The position numbers and the translations under genes are program-made. From an uncultured Flavobacteriaceae bacterium (GTDB lineage Bacteria; Bacteroidota; Bacteroidia; Flavobacteriales; Flavobacteriaceae), in NCBI GenBank assembly GCA_947500385.1, contig CANMSA010000010.1, positions 124,001 through 188,000 of the forward strand: 64,000 nt of DNA, in the 5' to 3' direction. This document shows, piece after piece, positions 15,949-25,084 of this stretch. The notes beneath the pieces are model-generated. The model ran no database searches and had not been told where the DNA came from. It worked only from the letters and a program-made list of their open reading frames with translations. Position 1 is the first letter of the stretch. Each line of letters begins with the position of its first letter.

Positions 15949-17289
15949 ATGAAAAGTTACGCTGAAAATCCATTTCATTATAAGCAGCTGATTACCCGTA
16001 TCAATGAGGAGGCCGATTTTTCCGGCTATCTAAACGCCCAAGGGTACCAACTGCTAAAGAAAAGTAACGGGTCCCAAGAATTCAAAAAAGAGGACCAGCG
16101 TATCGTACTGCAGGTCAAAAGACATCCCATTACCTATTTTAACCGCAATGACAGCTTGGACAAGGGACGATTTTTTAGCTTCGTGCACAGGCGCTCAGGA
16201 AATTTCTATGAGGCCATAAAATCGGGATTGGCAGCTATTAAGCAGTCTTATCCGATGGCCGGCGAAACGGTTCAGAAGAGCAGAAAGACCTTTAGAACTC
16301 TGGAGGAACGATATAACATCGATCTTTTGACCAAACCCGGTTATTTGACCGAAGGACGCCATCTCAATATGGCAACGCTGCGGTCCGAGGCGTTCAAGGG
16401 CCGAATCTTCAATGCCTATCATATCAATGACGACCAAGGCCGCATTGCGAATGTTGCCCTTCCGAAATATGGAACGGACGGCCATATCAAAAATTACACC
16501 CTGTACAATCGACCCTATCGGGACAGAAAAGATGGCACAATCAAGAAATTCCGATTGTTCCTGAACGAGCGGTACGAATACCTTTTCGTATCAAATCCAG
16601 AGGTCAAGGCGGATAAAGTGGTTTGTGTAGAAAGTGGTTTTGACGCTTTGGCGTATCATGAACTACATGGTTTTCCAAAAGCCTTTTACATTTCCATGTC
16701 CGGCCATATCGATGATCGCAAGTTGGAGCAGTTTTTCCAATGGAACACCTTGGTCGGTGGAGCCGCTGCCCTCCCGATCCATCTGGCCTTTGACCATGAT
16801 GTCGAAGGAATGCGCTACGACCTTATGGTCTTGAAGGGTTGCATCAATCAACGATCAGAGAGGGTTGGTATGGAACTCCACTGGAAGCGACCGAAGATGC
16901 AGCTGACCCTGAACCATCATTCGGGTTCCCTGGCCGAAATGGAGCGGGATGCCGACATTATCAATACGCGAATCGCCAACGGCCCGGAAGGGATGGATCG
17001 GGTCATTGACAAGGCGATCTGTTTTAGGGACAAGGTGGTCTGGAATCTCGATCTTGACAGAATACTGCAGTTCCCAGGGGCATCCCGGGACTATTGGAAA
17101 ACAGCGATCGGTACCCTCTCCGAATGTTTTACGAAAGGTACGATCAAAATGGACAAGTCCCCGACTAGGAAAGACTGGAACGATCAGTTGATCTCGAAAA
17201 AAAAAGTCTGCCTGTCCGCTAGCGCATCGGTACTGCACAAAACCGAAGAACAAGGAAAGAAACGCAAACGAAACCGATATGCAAGATAA
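15949..17289 (+). CDS. Toprim-domain protein, DNA primase-like
   Basis: A 446-residue protein. The N-terminal part contains ITYFNRNDSLDKGRFFSFV, the segment that in primase-like proteins precedes the catalytic part. A Toprim domain follows: the conserved Glu is Glu228 in VVCVESGFDALAY, and the Asp-x-Asp pair is Asp282 and Asp284 in LAFDHDVEG. A typical C-terminal KDWNDQL motif is present near residue 410, then a basic tail, GKKRKRNRYAR. Such proteins in Bacteroidota mobile elements are usually labelled DUF3991/Toprim and are thought to prime or process transferred DNA. The last 11 bases overlap the coupling protein gene, so the two products are translationally linked. Confidence 0.8.
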   Translation: MKSYAENPFHYKQLITRINEEADFSGYLNAQGYQLLKKSNGSQEFKKEDQRIVLQVKRHPITYFNRNDSLDKGRFFSFVHRRSGNFYEAIKSGLAAIKQSYPMAGETVQKSRKTFRTLEERYNIDLLTKPGYLTEGRHLNMATLRSEAFKGRIFNAYHINDDQGRIANVALPKYGTDGHIKNYTLYNRPYRDRKDGTIKKFRLFLNERYEYLFVSNPEVKADKVVCVESGFDALAYHELHGFPKAFYISMSGHIDDRKLEQFFQWNTLVGGAAALPIHLAFDHDVEGMRYDLMVLKGCINQRSERVGMELHWKRPKMQLTLNHHSGSLAEMERDADIINTRIANGPEGMDRVIDKAICFRDKVVWNLDLDRILQFPGASRDYWKTAIGTLSECFTKGTIKMDKSPTRKDWNDQLISKKKVCLSASASVLHKTEEQGKKRKRNRYAR

Positions 17290-19744
17290 GAACAAGGGAT
17301 ACATGGGCATGTACCTGTCCGCTTTTTACTTCGCCATTGTCACCTTTCGGGAATATTATGCGCTCTATGTCTATCATTATGGGCAACAAGCTATATTAAA
17401 CAAGACCTATTTGTATTTCGTGAAATCCGGATTGCCTACCAAGGGGATGATGGCACGTATGCTGTTATTGGGTCTTTTAATGGGCGGTATCATGATATAC
17501 CGGCCCATAAAGAAGGAACACATCGATCGCACAAAGAGTGTGGTGGGCTTTACCGTTTCCCTCGGGATTCTTTTGCTATCGGGACTCCCGTATGGAACCT
17601 CATTGGGCGGTATGTACGGTAGCTTGACGTTTCTATCCTTTGGGTATCTGGGCCTGATGACCTATGGTATGCGTTTGTTCCAGTTTCTCGATTTTAGGAA
17701 CTTGGCCGACGAAGACCCTTTCAACGATGCGAACGAGACCTTTAAGCAGACCGAAGAACGGATCGAGACGTCCTACTCCGTAAATATTCCCTACACCTAT
17801 ACTCATAAAGGGAAACAACGAAAAGGGTGGATCAATTTTGTCAATCTATTTCGGTCCTTGCTCGTTATCGGAACCCCGGGCAGTGGAAAGTCGTTTTCCG
17901 TCATCGAGGAGATCATGGCGCAGTTCATCCATAAAAAATTTGCGATGGTCATTTACGATTTCAAGTTCGATACCTTGACCCGAAAGGCATATGGTTATCT
18001 GCAAGAAGCGAAAAAAAAGCACGGAGATACGTCGGAGACGCCCTTTCCTAAACTATACCGTATCTGCTTCGACGATTTGAGAATGACCCATCGCAACAAT
18101 CCCATGGATCCGTACGGGTTGACAAACCAGTCGGATGCTATCGATACGGCCGCAACGCTTATGAAAAATCTGAATCCTGAGTGGATCAAGCGACAGGACT
18201 ATTTTTCACGAAGCGCCATCAGCTATACCGGGGGCTGCATCTGGTACCTCAAGAAAAAATCAGAGGAGACCGGAAACTATCTGTGTACTCCAGGGCATCT
18301 GGCCATATTGACCACGGTAAAGATCGATATCCTGATGGAGATAATGACCAAGGATGTCGAGGTGCGCCAGATTCTGGTGCCGTTTCGGGATGCCCTTGAA
18401 AAAGAAGCTATGGAGCAATTATCGGGTCAGACCAGTACAGTTCAAATAAGCCTTTCCAGTATGGCGACCAAGGAAATTTTCTATGTAATGTCGGGCAATG
18501 ATTTCAGTCTTGATGTCAACGACCCCAGCTACCCGAAAATCGTATCACTTCAAAACAATCCCGAGCGAAAGGAGGTCTACTCTGCACCATTGGGCCTATA
18601 TATGAACACCCTTCTCAAACGGGTCAACAAACCGGGAAAACGCCCGATGGCCCTATTGATCGACGAGGTACCGACCTTGTTCATCATGCTCTTACGGACC
18701 ATTATCGACACCGGTCGCGAGAATAAAATTGCCACCATCCTGGGGCTACAGAGCGTTGGTCAGCTGATTTTGGACTACGGCAGGGAGCTGGCCGATGTGA
18801 TATACGCGAACTGTGCCAACGTTATCTGTGGTGCGGCCAAAGGGGAGACCGCAAGGCGTTTGAGCGAGCTTTTTGGTAAAATACATCAAGAACGGATATC
18901 AAAGAACACCAACAGTTCCGACACCAGCACCAATTGGAGCACGCAAATGATGGAACTGTTGCCCAAGAGCAAGATCGCCTCGATGTCCACGGGCCATTTT
19001 GCGGGATTGTTGGCGGATACTTTCGAGCACCAGATACCTGAGAAAAAATGTTATGGTCAACTACTCCCTGATATTGAAGGGAAAGAACGGGCCATGAAAC
19101 ATGAGCTCCCCATCGTCAAGGATTTCAGACCTGCGGATTACGCCGAACGTTTCGATGCGGAAATGAAACGCGTACGGGAACTGGAATTGGCAAAAAAGAC
19201 CGGTATGCTTTTCTCAAAAGAAATCGGCTACATCGCGTTTTACGGTAAGCATCTTGACCAGGTGGCCAAAACCTGCTTTTCCAATGGCACCCAGCGTAGA
19301 ATCTTTAAAAACATGGTCAAGGAACTGCGGCTTTTCGAGTACAAAGCTGCCATGGTAAAACTTTTTAAAGGCGGTGCCGTAAGTACGGAATGGGAACAGG
19401 TTTTCGAGCACATTGTCGAAACGTTTCTGGTGCGGAACGAAATGGACAGGGTGGCCCAGGCGGAGTTCGATAAGATCATCGGGGAAGTGGACGAATTGGT
19501 CAAGGAAGAGTATCGGCGCTATACGGGAAAGGAACTGAAGAGTGCCATATTTGACGAAAAGAAAATAAATGGTGAAATTGCAAAGTCTCTAAACAATTCG
19601 GAGACGGAAGTTGCGGCGTTTATGGATACCTTTGAAAAAGAGCTGAAAGACCCTGAAATGAACATTTTGGCCGATTTACAAGAAGCATCGGAAAACATTT
19701 TTGAGGAGAAATTTTCCTCCCATCCCATAGAAAATTTTGAATAA
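17279..19744 (+). CDS. Type IV coupling protein, VirD4/MobC type
   Basis: An 821-residue protein. The N-terminal 130 residues contain about four hydrophobic spans, including MLLLGLLMGGIMIY and VGFTVSLGILLLSGLPYG. The Walker A motif GTPGSGKS is near residues 198-205 and the Walker B ALLIDEVPTLF near 458-468. A conserved ILGLQSVGQL stretch follows, as in the TraG/VirD4 family. In Bacteroides elements this protein is called MobC. It feeds the relaxase-bound strand into the secretion channel and is a hexameric inner-membrane ATPase. The C-terminal 250 residues are helical and charged, perhaps a substrate-recognition part. It overlaps both neighbours by a few bases, fixing it in this operon. Confidence 0.85.
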   Translation: MQDKNKGYMGMYLSAFYFAIVTFREYYALYVYHYGQQAILNKTYLYFVKSGLPTKGMMARMLLLGLLMGGIMIYRPIKKEHIDRTKSVVGFTVSLGILLLSGLPYGTSLGGMYGSLTFLSFGYLGLMTYGMRLFQFLDFRNLADEDPFNDANETFKQTEERIETSYSVNIPYTYTHKGKQRKGWINFVNLFRSLLVIGTPGSGKSFSVIEEIMAQFIHKKFAMVIYDFKFDTLTRKAYGYLQEAKKKHGDTSETPFPKLYRICFDDLRMTHRNNPMDPYGLTNQSDAIDTAATLMKNLNPEWIKRQDYFSRSAISYTGGCIWYLKKKSEETGNYLCTPGHLAILTTVKIDILMEIMTKDVEVRQILVPFRDALEKEAMEQLSGQTSTVQISLSSMATKEIFYVMSGNDFSLDVNDPSYPKIVSLQNNPERKEVYSAPLGLYMNTLLKRVNKPGKRPMALLIDEVPTLFIMLLRTIIDTGRENKIATILGLQSVGQLILDYGRELADVIYANCANVICGAAKGETARRLSELFGKIHQERISKNTNSSDTSTNWSTQMMELLPKSKIASMSTGHFAGLLADTFEHQIPEKKCYGQLLPDIEGKERAMKHELPIVKDFRPADYAERFDAEMKRVRELELAKKTGMLFSKEIGYIAFYGKHLDQVAKTCFSNGTQRRIFKNMVKELRLFEYKAAMVKLFKGGAVSTEWEQVFEHIVETFLVRNEMDRVAQAEFDKIIGEVDELVKEEYRRYTGKELKSAIFDEKKINGEIAKSLNNSETEVAAFMDTFEKELKDPEMNILADLQEASENIFEEKFSSHPIENFE

Positions 19745-20142
19745 TGGATATTGAATCGATCATTGCACTGGACTCCAAGGACCTCGGGTATATCGGGGAA
19801 CGTTTAAGGGAAATACGGTTGGAACTCGTCGAACTCGACGATATCGAAGACAAACGATTTAGTGCGTTCTCCTTGACCAATCTGAGCGAGCGGCTTCAAA
19901 TGGACCGCGCCACCTTGGCCAATGTCGAGCGCGGGTCCTCCATGGTCAATTCGATAAAGATCATTCTCTATTTCTATAGCCTTGGTTACAATCCCATATG
20001 GATCCTGTTGCCCGACAATGAATTTATCCAAAAGCGCAAGCTCGGGGAGAACATGGTCTATCAGGAAGGGCTTCAAGAAAAATTCCTTGAAATGGAAGAA
20101 CGTGTGTCGGAGGCCATCAAGGACTTTAAGTCCGAGTTGTAA
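19744..20142 (+). CDS. XRE-type helix-turn-helix protein
   Basis: A 132-residue protein whose start overlaps the stop of the coupling protein gene. The DNA-binding part is at about residues 17-80: IGERLREIRLELV, then SLTNLSERLQMDRATLANVERG, which has the two XRE helices and the typical acidic-Arg-Gly turn. A loop of about 15 residues (ELDDIEDKRFSAF) separates helix 1 from helix 2, longer than usual. The C-terminal part is a helix. Lying immediately before the TATAGC repeats and the ParA-like gene, it is a good candidate to bind those repeats or to control the tra operon; that is inference. Confidence 0.75.
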   Translation: MDIESIIALDSKDLGYIGERLREIRLELVELDDIEDKRFSAFSLTNLSERLQMDRATLANVERGSSMVNSIKIILYFYSLGYNPIWILLPDNEFIQKRKLGENMVYQEGLQEKFLEMEERVSEAIKDFKSEL

Positions 20143-20229
20143 CAATTCTTCGGCACGTCGGTTCGACTTATTTTTAGCTGCTTAACAACATACCCCCTAC
20201 CCTAAATACCTACTAGCGCCATGTGCATT

Positions 20230-20341
20230 GCTATATAGCGTTATAGCGTCAATGTAGTATAGCATCATAGCAATATCGCAACAATGGAATATAGCGGTAT
20301 AGCACCACAGCCGTATTGCTTCAATGCAGTATAGCATCATA
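20230..20341. repeat. TATAGC repeat array upstream of traA
   Basis: TATAGC followed by A or G occurs at 20234, 20242, 20258, 20290, 20298 and 20330, with a CATAGCA at 20266. A longer unit of 21 bases at 20249-20269 recurs at 20321-20341 with one difference; it reads TCAATG, T or C, AGTATAGCATCATA. The array fills the gap between the XRE gene and the ParA-like gene. Array and position fit a partition site, an iteron-like replication site, an origin of transfer or an operator. I cannot separate these from sequence alone. Confidence 0.75.
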
Positions 20342-20342
20342 T

Positions 20343-20354
20343 GGTCATATGACC
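20343..20354. promoter_or_regulatory. Perfect 12-base palindrome before traA
   Basis: GGTCATATGACC is perfectly self-complementary and sits directly after the TATAGC array, 38 bases before the traA start codon. It is a likely binding site for a dimeric regulator, possibly the XRE protein encoded just upstream. Confidence 0.45.
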
Positions 20355-20392
20355 CTATAATCATTTGATGAATTCATTTTAAAAACAACATC

Positions 20393-21067
20393 ATGGAAAC
20401 AAAAATCATCTCCTGTACGGGCGAAAAGGGCGGTTGTGGCAAAACGACCCTGAACATTATCCTGGCCACTAACCTGTTCCATCTGTACGGTAAAAAGGTC
20501 GTCTTGATCGATATGGACAACCCGCAGTATTCGGTCTATAAAAAGCGGAAACGGGATTTGGAACATATCGGTGCGGACCCGTCTACCGTCTTTCCGGTGG
20601 AACGCGCGACCATCCATACCTTGGAACCCTTGATCAAGAACTACTATGGCGCCGTGGACTTTATCATCATCGATTTTCCGGGAAACCTGAACGAGGAGAT
20701 GGTGAGGGGGCTCCTCTATGTGGAACATATCTTTATCCCTTTTTTCCTGGACGAACTGGAAATCGATAGCACCACTGCATTCTACAGCACCCTGCGGAAG
20801 AACTTTCTGCGCAATGACGACCGGGTACTGCGCTCCGTCAATCTTTTTTTTAACCGCTATGAACTGGTCAAGACCAACAAGTTCGATGCGGTACGCAATA
20901 CCTTGGCGGGCGCCGGCATGCCCATGATGCGACAAGTGGTCATGGAACGCACGGTGTACAGGGAGAAATATCGGAATACGCTCGTACCCATTCCCGTTTC
21001 GAAAGAAAACGGCGAACGGGAACTGAAGCGCTTTATGGAAGAAGTACTTGAAATAGCAAAAAACTGA
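20393..21067 (+). CDS. traA: ParA-like ATPase, TraA equivalent
   Basis: A 224-residue ParA/MinD-type ATPase with the deviant Walker A GEKGGCGKTT at residues 10-19 and the Walker A' segment VVLIDMDNPQ. VDFIIIDFPGNL is the Walker B region. In CTnDOT-type elements the first tra gene encodes such a protein, which fits its position at the head of the tra operon, right after the TATAGC array. It may position the transfer complex or partition the excised circle. Usual ParA length is about 220-260, so it is complete. No ParB follows; the 146-residue downstream gene may take that part. Confidence 0.8.
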   Translation: METKIISCTGEKGGCGKTTLNIILATNLFHLYGKKVVLIDMDNPQYSVYKKRKRDLEHIGADPSTVFPVERATIHTLEPLIKNYYGAVDFIIIDFPGNLNEEMVRGLLYVEHIFIPFFLDELEIDSTTAFYSTLRKNFLRNDDRVLRSVNLFFNRYELVKTNKFDAVRNTLAGAGMPMMRQVVMERTVYREKYRNTLVPIPVSKENGERELKRFMEEVLEIAKN

Positions 21068-21069
21068 AG

Positions 21070-21510
21070 ATGAAAAATAAGCTAAACGTCAAAGATTTGC
21101 TCGATTCGGCGATCTTGGACAATATGGACACACGAAAAGAAGTTAAAGGTCTTAGGGACCAACGGGATTTGAAGAACGTGGAAGACCGTTCCGACCGCAA
21201 GGACCGAGAAAACAATGGATCAAGGGAATCGGACGTCGACCCTTTTCCAGTGGCCAACCTGACCTTGGACGAGCGAAAGGAAGTACTGGAGCTGAAACGG
21301 TTCCTAGAGGAAGATCGGTATACCGATAAGAAGGAACAGTTCATCTTTAGATTGAGCAAGACCTGTTTCGAAGATTATGAAAAACTGGCAAGTGCCTACA
21401 ATTATAAGTTGAACAAGAAGGTGTCCCGAAACGACATCATGCGGAAGGCACTGGAATGCTACCATGAAAAAAGCGTTATGCGATTAAAGGCTATGATAGA
21501 TAAGATTTGA
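21070..21510 (+). CDS. TraB-position protein, ribbon-helix-helix-like C-terminus
   Basis: A 146-residue protein, very charged, whose first 80 residues are probably disordered (many Asp, Glu, Arg and Lys). The C-terminal half, FIFRLSKTCFEDYEKLASAYN followed by VSRNDIMRKALECYHEK, resembles a ribbon-helix-helix DNA-binding domain. It lies 2 bases after traA and overlaps the next gene. In CTnDOT the gene at this place, traB, encodes a DUF3408 protein with a similar layout. I name it by position and layout only. Partnership with the ParA-like ATPase as a ParB-type adaptor is inference. Confidence 0.55.
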   Translation: MKNKLNVKDLLDSAILDNMDTRKEVKGLRDQRDLKNVEDRSDRKDRENNGSRESDVDPFPVANLTLDERKEVLELKRFLEEDRYTDKKEQFIFRLSKTCFEDYEKLASAYNYKLNKKVSRNDIMRKALECYHEKSVMRLKAMIDKI

Positions 21511-21863
21511 ATTGGCAGTGGGAACATATCGTCTATGCGGTCATCTGTACTTTGGGCTTACTTTGGTACCTGATCGTCTTTGTCATACTCAAAAGGGATA
21601 AAAAAGAAAAGAAAGTTCGGAAAAATGATTCATTTGTGCAAAAATCTACTATATTTGTAAAAAATACATCTTTAGAAGAAAAAGATATGGACCAGTTACT
21701 CAACCGTGTCGATGAAAACGAAACTAGCTCCCAGCTGTTGGATATTTTCAATGCTTCCGATAAGGATGTTCAGAATGAATCCTTAATTCCAGAACATGAA
21801 AAATTTAAGATTATCAAAAATTCCGAACCGCCGCCAGAAACGGAGGTGGACGATTCCGTGTAG
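21507..21863 (+). CDS. Small membrane protein of the tra operon
   Basis: A 118-residue protein with one N-terminal membrane span at about 8-28 (IVYAVICTLGLLWYLIVFVIL) followed by a basic stretch and a long polar, acidic tail ending PPPETEVDDSV. It overlaps the preceding gene by 4 bases and the TraE-like gene by about 68, depending on the start of the latter. It occupies the place of TraC/TraD in CTnDOT. I do not recognise the family. The reading frame is AT-richer in its middle than its neighbours. Confidence 0.55.
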   Translation: MNWQWEHIVYAVICTLGLLWYLIVFVILKRDKKEKKVRKNDSFVQKSTIFVKNTSLEEKDMDQLLNRVDENETSSQLLDIFNASDKDVQNESLIPEHEKFKIIKNSEPPPETEVDDSV

Positions 21864-22152
21864 TTATTTCTTGACCTTCCTCATTACGCTTGCCTTCCAT
21901 CAGCTTGGCCACGCCCAAATCGACGAATTGGTCGATCAGGTGAACCAAGCGGAACAGGGCACGGTACAGATCGGCAACAGCATTTTTCGAATCATTAAGG
22001 TCGCTGCCAGCGTTCTATTGGGGATCGCGGCGATAGCCTTCTTGATCATCAGGGAACAAAATCAGGACATGGCACGTAAAGTGGGCAATGTTATTCTGGG
22101 GCTGGTCATTTTTTACGGCCTTATCGAGATTGGGGAAAACTTGGCCGGATAG
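21796..22152 (+). CDS. traE: TraE-like small inner-membrane protein (DUF4134 type)
   Basis: The only ATG start, 21796, gives 118 residues, but the first 23 lie inside the preceding gene. A TTG near 21871 could be the true start. The product has a signal sequence (FLTFLITLAFHQLGHAQ) and two further hydrophobic segments, IIKVAASVLLGIAAIAFLII and VGNVILGLVIFYGLIEIG. This outline is that of TraE (DUF4134), the VirB2-like candidate of Bacteroidota transfer systems, and it lies just before TraF and TraG as in CTnDOT. Sequence identity to Bacteroides TraE appears low, so naming rests on outline and order. Confidence 0.6.
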   Translation: MKNLRLSKIPNRRQKRRWTIPCSYFLTFLITLAFHQLGHAQIDELVDQVNQAEQGTVQIGNSIFRIIKVAASVLLGIAAIAFLIIREQNQDMARKVGNVILGLVIFYGLIEIGENLAG

Positions 22153-22154
22153 CA

Positions 22155-22478
22155 ATGGAAAACAGGCTGGTGAGAATCCCAAAGGCCCTTCAGAAGGATG
22201 TCTTCTTCTTCGGGCTACGCGCTAAATATGTGGACCAAGCCTTCAAAGGGACCTTCCTCTCCTTGATGTTGGGGCTGTTTTTGAGCACGGTCATACCCAC
22301 TTTTCTCAGTTTGATACTTTCCTTTTGTACCGCGGCATTGTACATCGGGCTGATGCTCTTCTATTCCAAAGCGTACGGTGAAAACGGTTTTATAAAATCC
22401 CGAGCGGACAAGAAAGGCCCCGATGCCATCAAAGGTCATGTGAACAAAAAACACCTCGTGCTATGGAAAAAACAGTAA
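22155..22478 (+). CDS. traF: TraF-like protein (VirB3 equivalent)
   Basis: A 107-residue protein with a basic N-terminus, two adjacent membrane spans (FLSLMLGLFLSTVIPTFLS and LILSFCTAALYIGLMLFY), and a polar C-terminus. It overlaps the start of traG by 16 bases. VirB3-like proteins are small, have two spans and are encoded directly ahead of the VirB4 ATPase, which is the arrangement here. In Bacteroidota this is TraF (DUF4133). Confidence 0.7.
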   Translation: MENRLVRIPKALQKDVFFFGLRAKYVDQAFKGTFLSLMLGLFLSTVIPTFLSLILSFCTAALYIGLMLFYSKAYGENGFIKSRADKKGPDAIKGHVNKKHLVLWKKQ

Positions 22479-25084
22479 ATCTATTGGACGCTTTTCCCAT
22501 CTACGGGTACGAGGCCCCTATTCTGGTGTCGAAAGAAAAAGGCTGTATCAGTATTCCCTTGGAATTGGAGCTTCCGGAAATCTATACCATGGACGGGAAG
22601 GATTATTTGAACCTGAACCGATTGGTCTCCGGTATTCTGGAGATCATGGGGGAAAACTGCCTGTTGCACAAACAGGATATGTTCTTCGGGGAAACCTATG
22701 CAGTCGACCCCGTACGGATGAAACGTGATTTTTTCGAGACCCAGGACGAACTCCACTTCAAGCACAGGCCATTTTTACGGCACCGTTCTTTTTTGGCGAT
22801 CCATAAGGTACCCAAGAGCTATATCAACCGAACACCGCTGGGGGTCAATTCTTTTTTAAAAAAGCGGCGCGATTTCTATGGGAAAAATCCCCTGCCAGCG
22901 GAATATTTGGACCCCGAGCTCATGGCCGATTTTGAGGCACGGGTCGGTGCCGTGAACGAGCTCATCAACGACTCCGGTCTGATGGGTTCAAAAATACTGG
23001 ACTATGAGGACTTGTTTGCCCCGGCAGGCTACTATGACAACTATCTGGAAGCAAGCTACCGAACGGGCACTGGCAAGGATGTTGATTTTTCGGGGAACAG
23101 CTTGCACATCGGGGACAAGCAAGGACAGTATTTTACCTTGGAGAACCTCGATCAGTTCTCCAAAGAGGACATGGCCTTTCACGAGTATTTCGGCAAGTAC
23201 TCCACCGGTGAGAACCACTTCCCTATCGGGAACTTGTTCTCTTTGGGGTTTCGCATCCCCCATGAACACATCATCAACCAATACATCTATATCCCGGAGA
23301 AGGAAAAGGCCATGGGCAGGCTGCGCGCCAAGGCGAAACGCCTGAACAAATATGCCACCAATCGCAAAGGGGACAAAAACAGTACCTACCGTGATCAGAT
23401 ACACGAGTTCCAACAGACCATCTTGAACGACCATAAGGAACTGGTCTATTACCACCTGAACGTACTGGGGCTGGCGGGTTCCAAAAAATCGTTTCGGTCG
23501 ATGTGCAACTCCGTGAAGGCCGCATTCGGAAAATTGGGCATCCATGTCAAGGAAAACACCGTGGATCGCAAAAATCTATTTTTCGGGGGCATACTGGGCA
23601 ACGGTATCGGTACGAGTATGGAACTCTACAGTCCGTTCTCCTCCGAAATGGCCGCCAGTCTATGGTATTTCGAGGGAGGGTATAAAAATAGGCTCCATGG
23701 CCCGCACGGGTTGCGTATGGTCGATAGGGCCACGGGACAGCCCTTGTTGGTCAGTCTCTATCGCGAGCCGGAACAAAAAGACTGGATTTTCAATCGGGGG
23801 ATGCTCATCGCCTCGGGATCGGGCGGGGGAAAGACCTTTTTCACCAACGCCTATCTCTACTCGGAGTATCGCGAGGGCGCGGAAATATTGATCCTTGAAA
23901 ACGGAAACTCCTATGACAAGCTATTGGACCACCTGAGCGGGGTCACAATAGCGAACGACGACCAAAAGCCGTTTACCTTCAATCCCTTTATACTTGACCC
24001 TATCGATGTGGTTGTCAAGGACGGCAAGAAATCGCTTACCGAACATAAACTGACCCAGTTGATCGCTTTGGTCTACCTGCTGTACGGGCGCAAGGATAAT
24101 GACACCGGGGATACCCATGATAGCGCGGTAGTCCGGACCATCATCGAACTTCTGGTCCAAGGGTACTACGGACATCGTTTTGCGATGGGCGGTTCCGATG
24201 ATTCCTTCAATACCTTCTACGACTATACGCAGCAAAACTTAAAAGCCCTCATGCAAACCAAGGGCATTCGGCATGAAGTGTTCGATCCCAATTTGTTTTT
24301 ATTATTGCTCGGCAAATACGCCCACAACGGACCTAGGGCGTACCTCTTGAACAGTAGGGATAAACGAATAGCGCAACTGAGCCGGGAAAGGTTGGTCTAT
24401 TTCAAACTGGAGAACCTGGTCAACAATGCCGAACTCTTCCCCATCGTGGCCTTTTTGATGATCGATGTATTCGACAAAAAGTTGAAGGACCCCAAGAAAC
24501 TTTCCCTCAACAAAATATTGGCCGTGGACGAGGCGTGGAACCTGTTCGACAGCCCCATTATGGCCCACTATTTCGACGCTAAATCTAGAATGGCAAGAAA
24601 ATATGGGGGACAGCCCATATTCATATCACAGAAGGTGGACGATTTCATCAAATCGAAATTTATCGGCAAGACCATCGTGGTGAACAGTCATATCAAGGTG
24701 TTGCTCGACCTCGGTGAGTTCGCCAACTCCTTTGATGAGATCCAGAAAATATTGGGCCTGAACGCCAAACAAAAGCAACTGAACCTTTCTGTCAACAAAG
24801 ACCTGCCTGCAGGCCGTAAACTCCGGGAAATGGCCATTTGTTGGAAGGAACGGGTCAAGGTTTTCGGCCTGGAGACCTCCTTGCCAACCAAATGCCTGTT
24901 CGAAACGAATCCGAACGAAAAAGCCAAGATCAATAGGCTGCACGGACAATACGATCGGGATTGGGAACGGACCGCTATCGCCTATAAACACATGGAGATG
25001 GAACAAACCGATAGGGACTTGAACACCCCGATCGGAACCAATACGAACGCTAAAAATGAAAAAAATGAAAAACAAAAAATTTAA
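22463..25084 (+). CDS. traG: TraG, VirB4-type conjugation ATPase
   Basis: An 873-residue cytoplasmic ATPase. The Walker A GSGGGKT is at about residues 452-458 and the Walker B KILAVDEAWNLF near 686. The N-terminal 430 residues form the typical VirB4 domain with KDYLNLNRLVSGI and FRSMCNSVKAAF. IFISQKVDDFIKS resembles the conserved motif downstream of Walker B. It powers assembly and substrate movement in the transfer channel. It overlaps traF at the start and traI at the end by about 28 bases, so expression is tightly coupled. Length matches Bacteroidota TraG (about 830-880). Confidence 0.9.
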   Translation: MEKTVNLLDAFPIYGYEAPILVSKEKGCISIPLELELPEIYTMDGKDYLNLNRLVSGILEIMGENCLLHKQDMFFGETYAVDPVRMKRDFFETQDELHFKHRPFLRHRSFLAIHKVPKSYINRTPLGVNSFLKKRRDFYGKNPLPAEYLDPELMADFEARVGAVNELINDSGLMGSKILDYEDLFAPAGYYDNYLEASYRTGTGKDVDFSGNSLHIGDKQGQYFTLENLDQFSKEDMAFHEYFGKYSTGENHFPIGNLFSLGFRIPHEHIINQYIYIPEKEKAMGRLRAKAKRLNKYATNRKGDKNSTYRDQIHEFQQTILNDHKELVYYHLNVLGLAGSKKSFRSMCNSVKAAFGKLGIHVKENTVDRKNLFFGGILGNGIGTSMELYSPFSSEMAASLWYFEGGYKNRLHGPHGLRMVDRATGQPLLVSLYREPEQKDWIFNRGMLIASGSGGGKTFFTNAYLYSEYREGAEILILENGNSYDKLLDHLSGVTIANDDQKPFTFNPFILDPIDVVVKDGKKSLTEHKLTQLIALVYLLYGRKDNDTGDTHDSAVVRTIIELLVQGYYGHRFAMGGSDDSFNTFYDYTQQNLKALMQTKGIRHEVFDPNLFLLLLGKYAHNGPRAYLLNSRDKRIAQLSRERLVYFKLENLVNNAELFPIVAFLMIDVFDKKLKDPKKLSLNKILAVDEAWNLFDSPIMAHYFDAKSRMARKYGGQPIFISQKVDDFIKSKFIGKTIVVNSHIKVLLDLGEFANSFDEIQKILGLNAKQKQLNLSVNKDLPAGRKLREMAICWKERVKVFGLETSLPTKCLFETNPNEKAKINRLHGQYDRDWERTAIAYKHMEMEQTDRDLNTPIGTNTNAKNEKNEKQKI

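Noticed and set aside
15949-17289. The Toprim protein as the element's relaxase
   Set aside because: It has a clear Toprim site and no HUH histidine cluster or paired catalytic tyrosines.
20143-20392. The TATAGC array as a CRISPR array
   Set aside because: Units are 7 to 21 bases, irregularly spaced, with no constant spacer length and no cas genes nearby.
21779-21808. Similarity between a stretch inside the 118-residue tra-operon gene and the duplicated leader at 14911
   Set aside because: About 25 of 30 bases agree, but it lies inside a coding frame with no start-site role, and AT-rich A/T runs make chance similarity likely.
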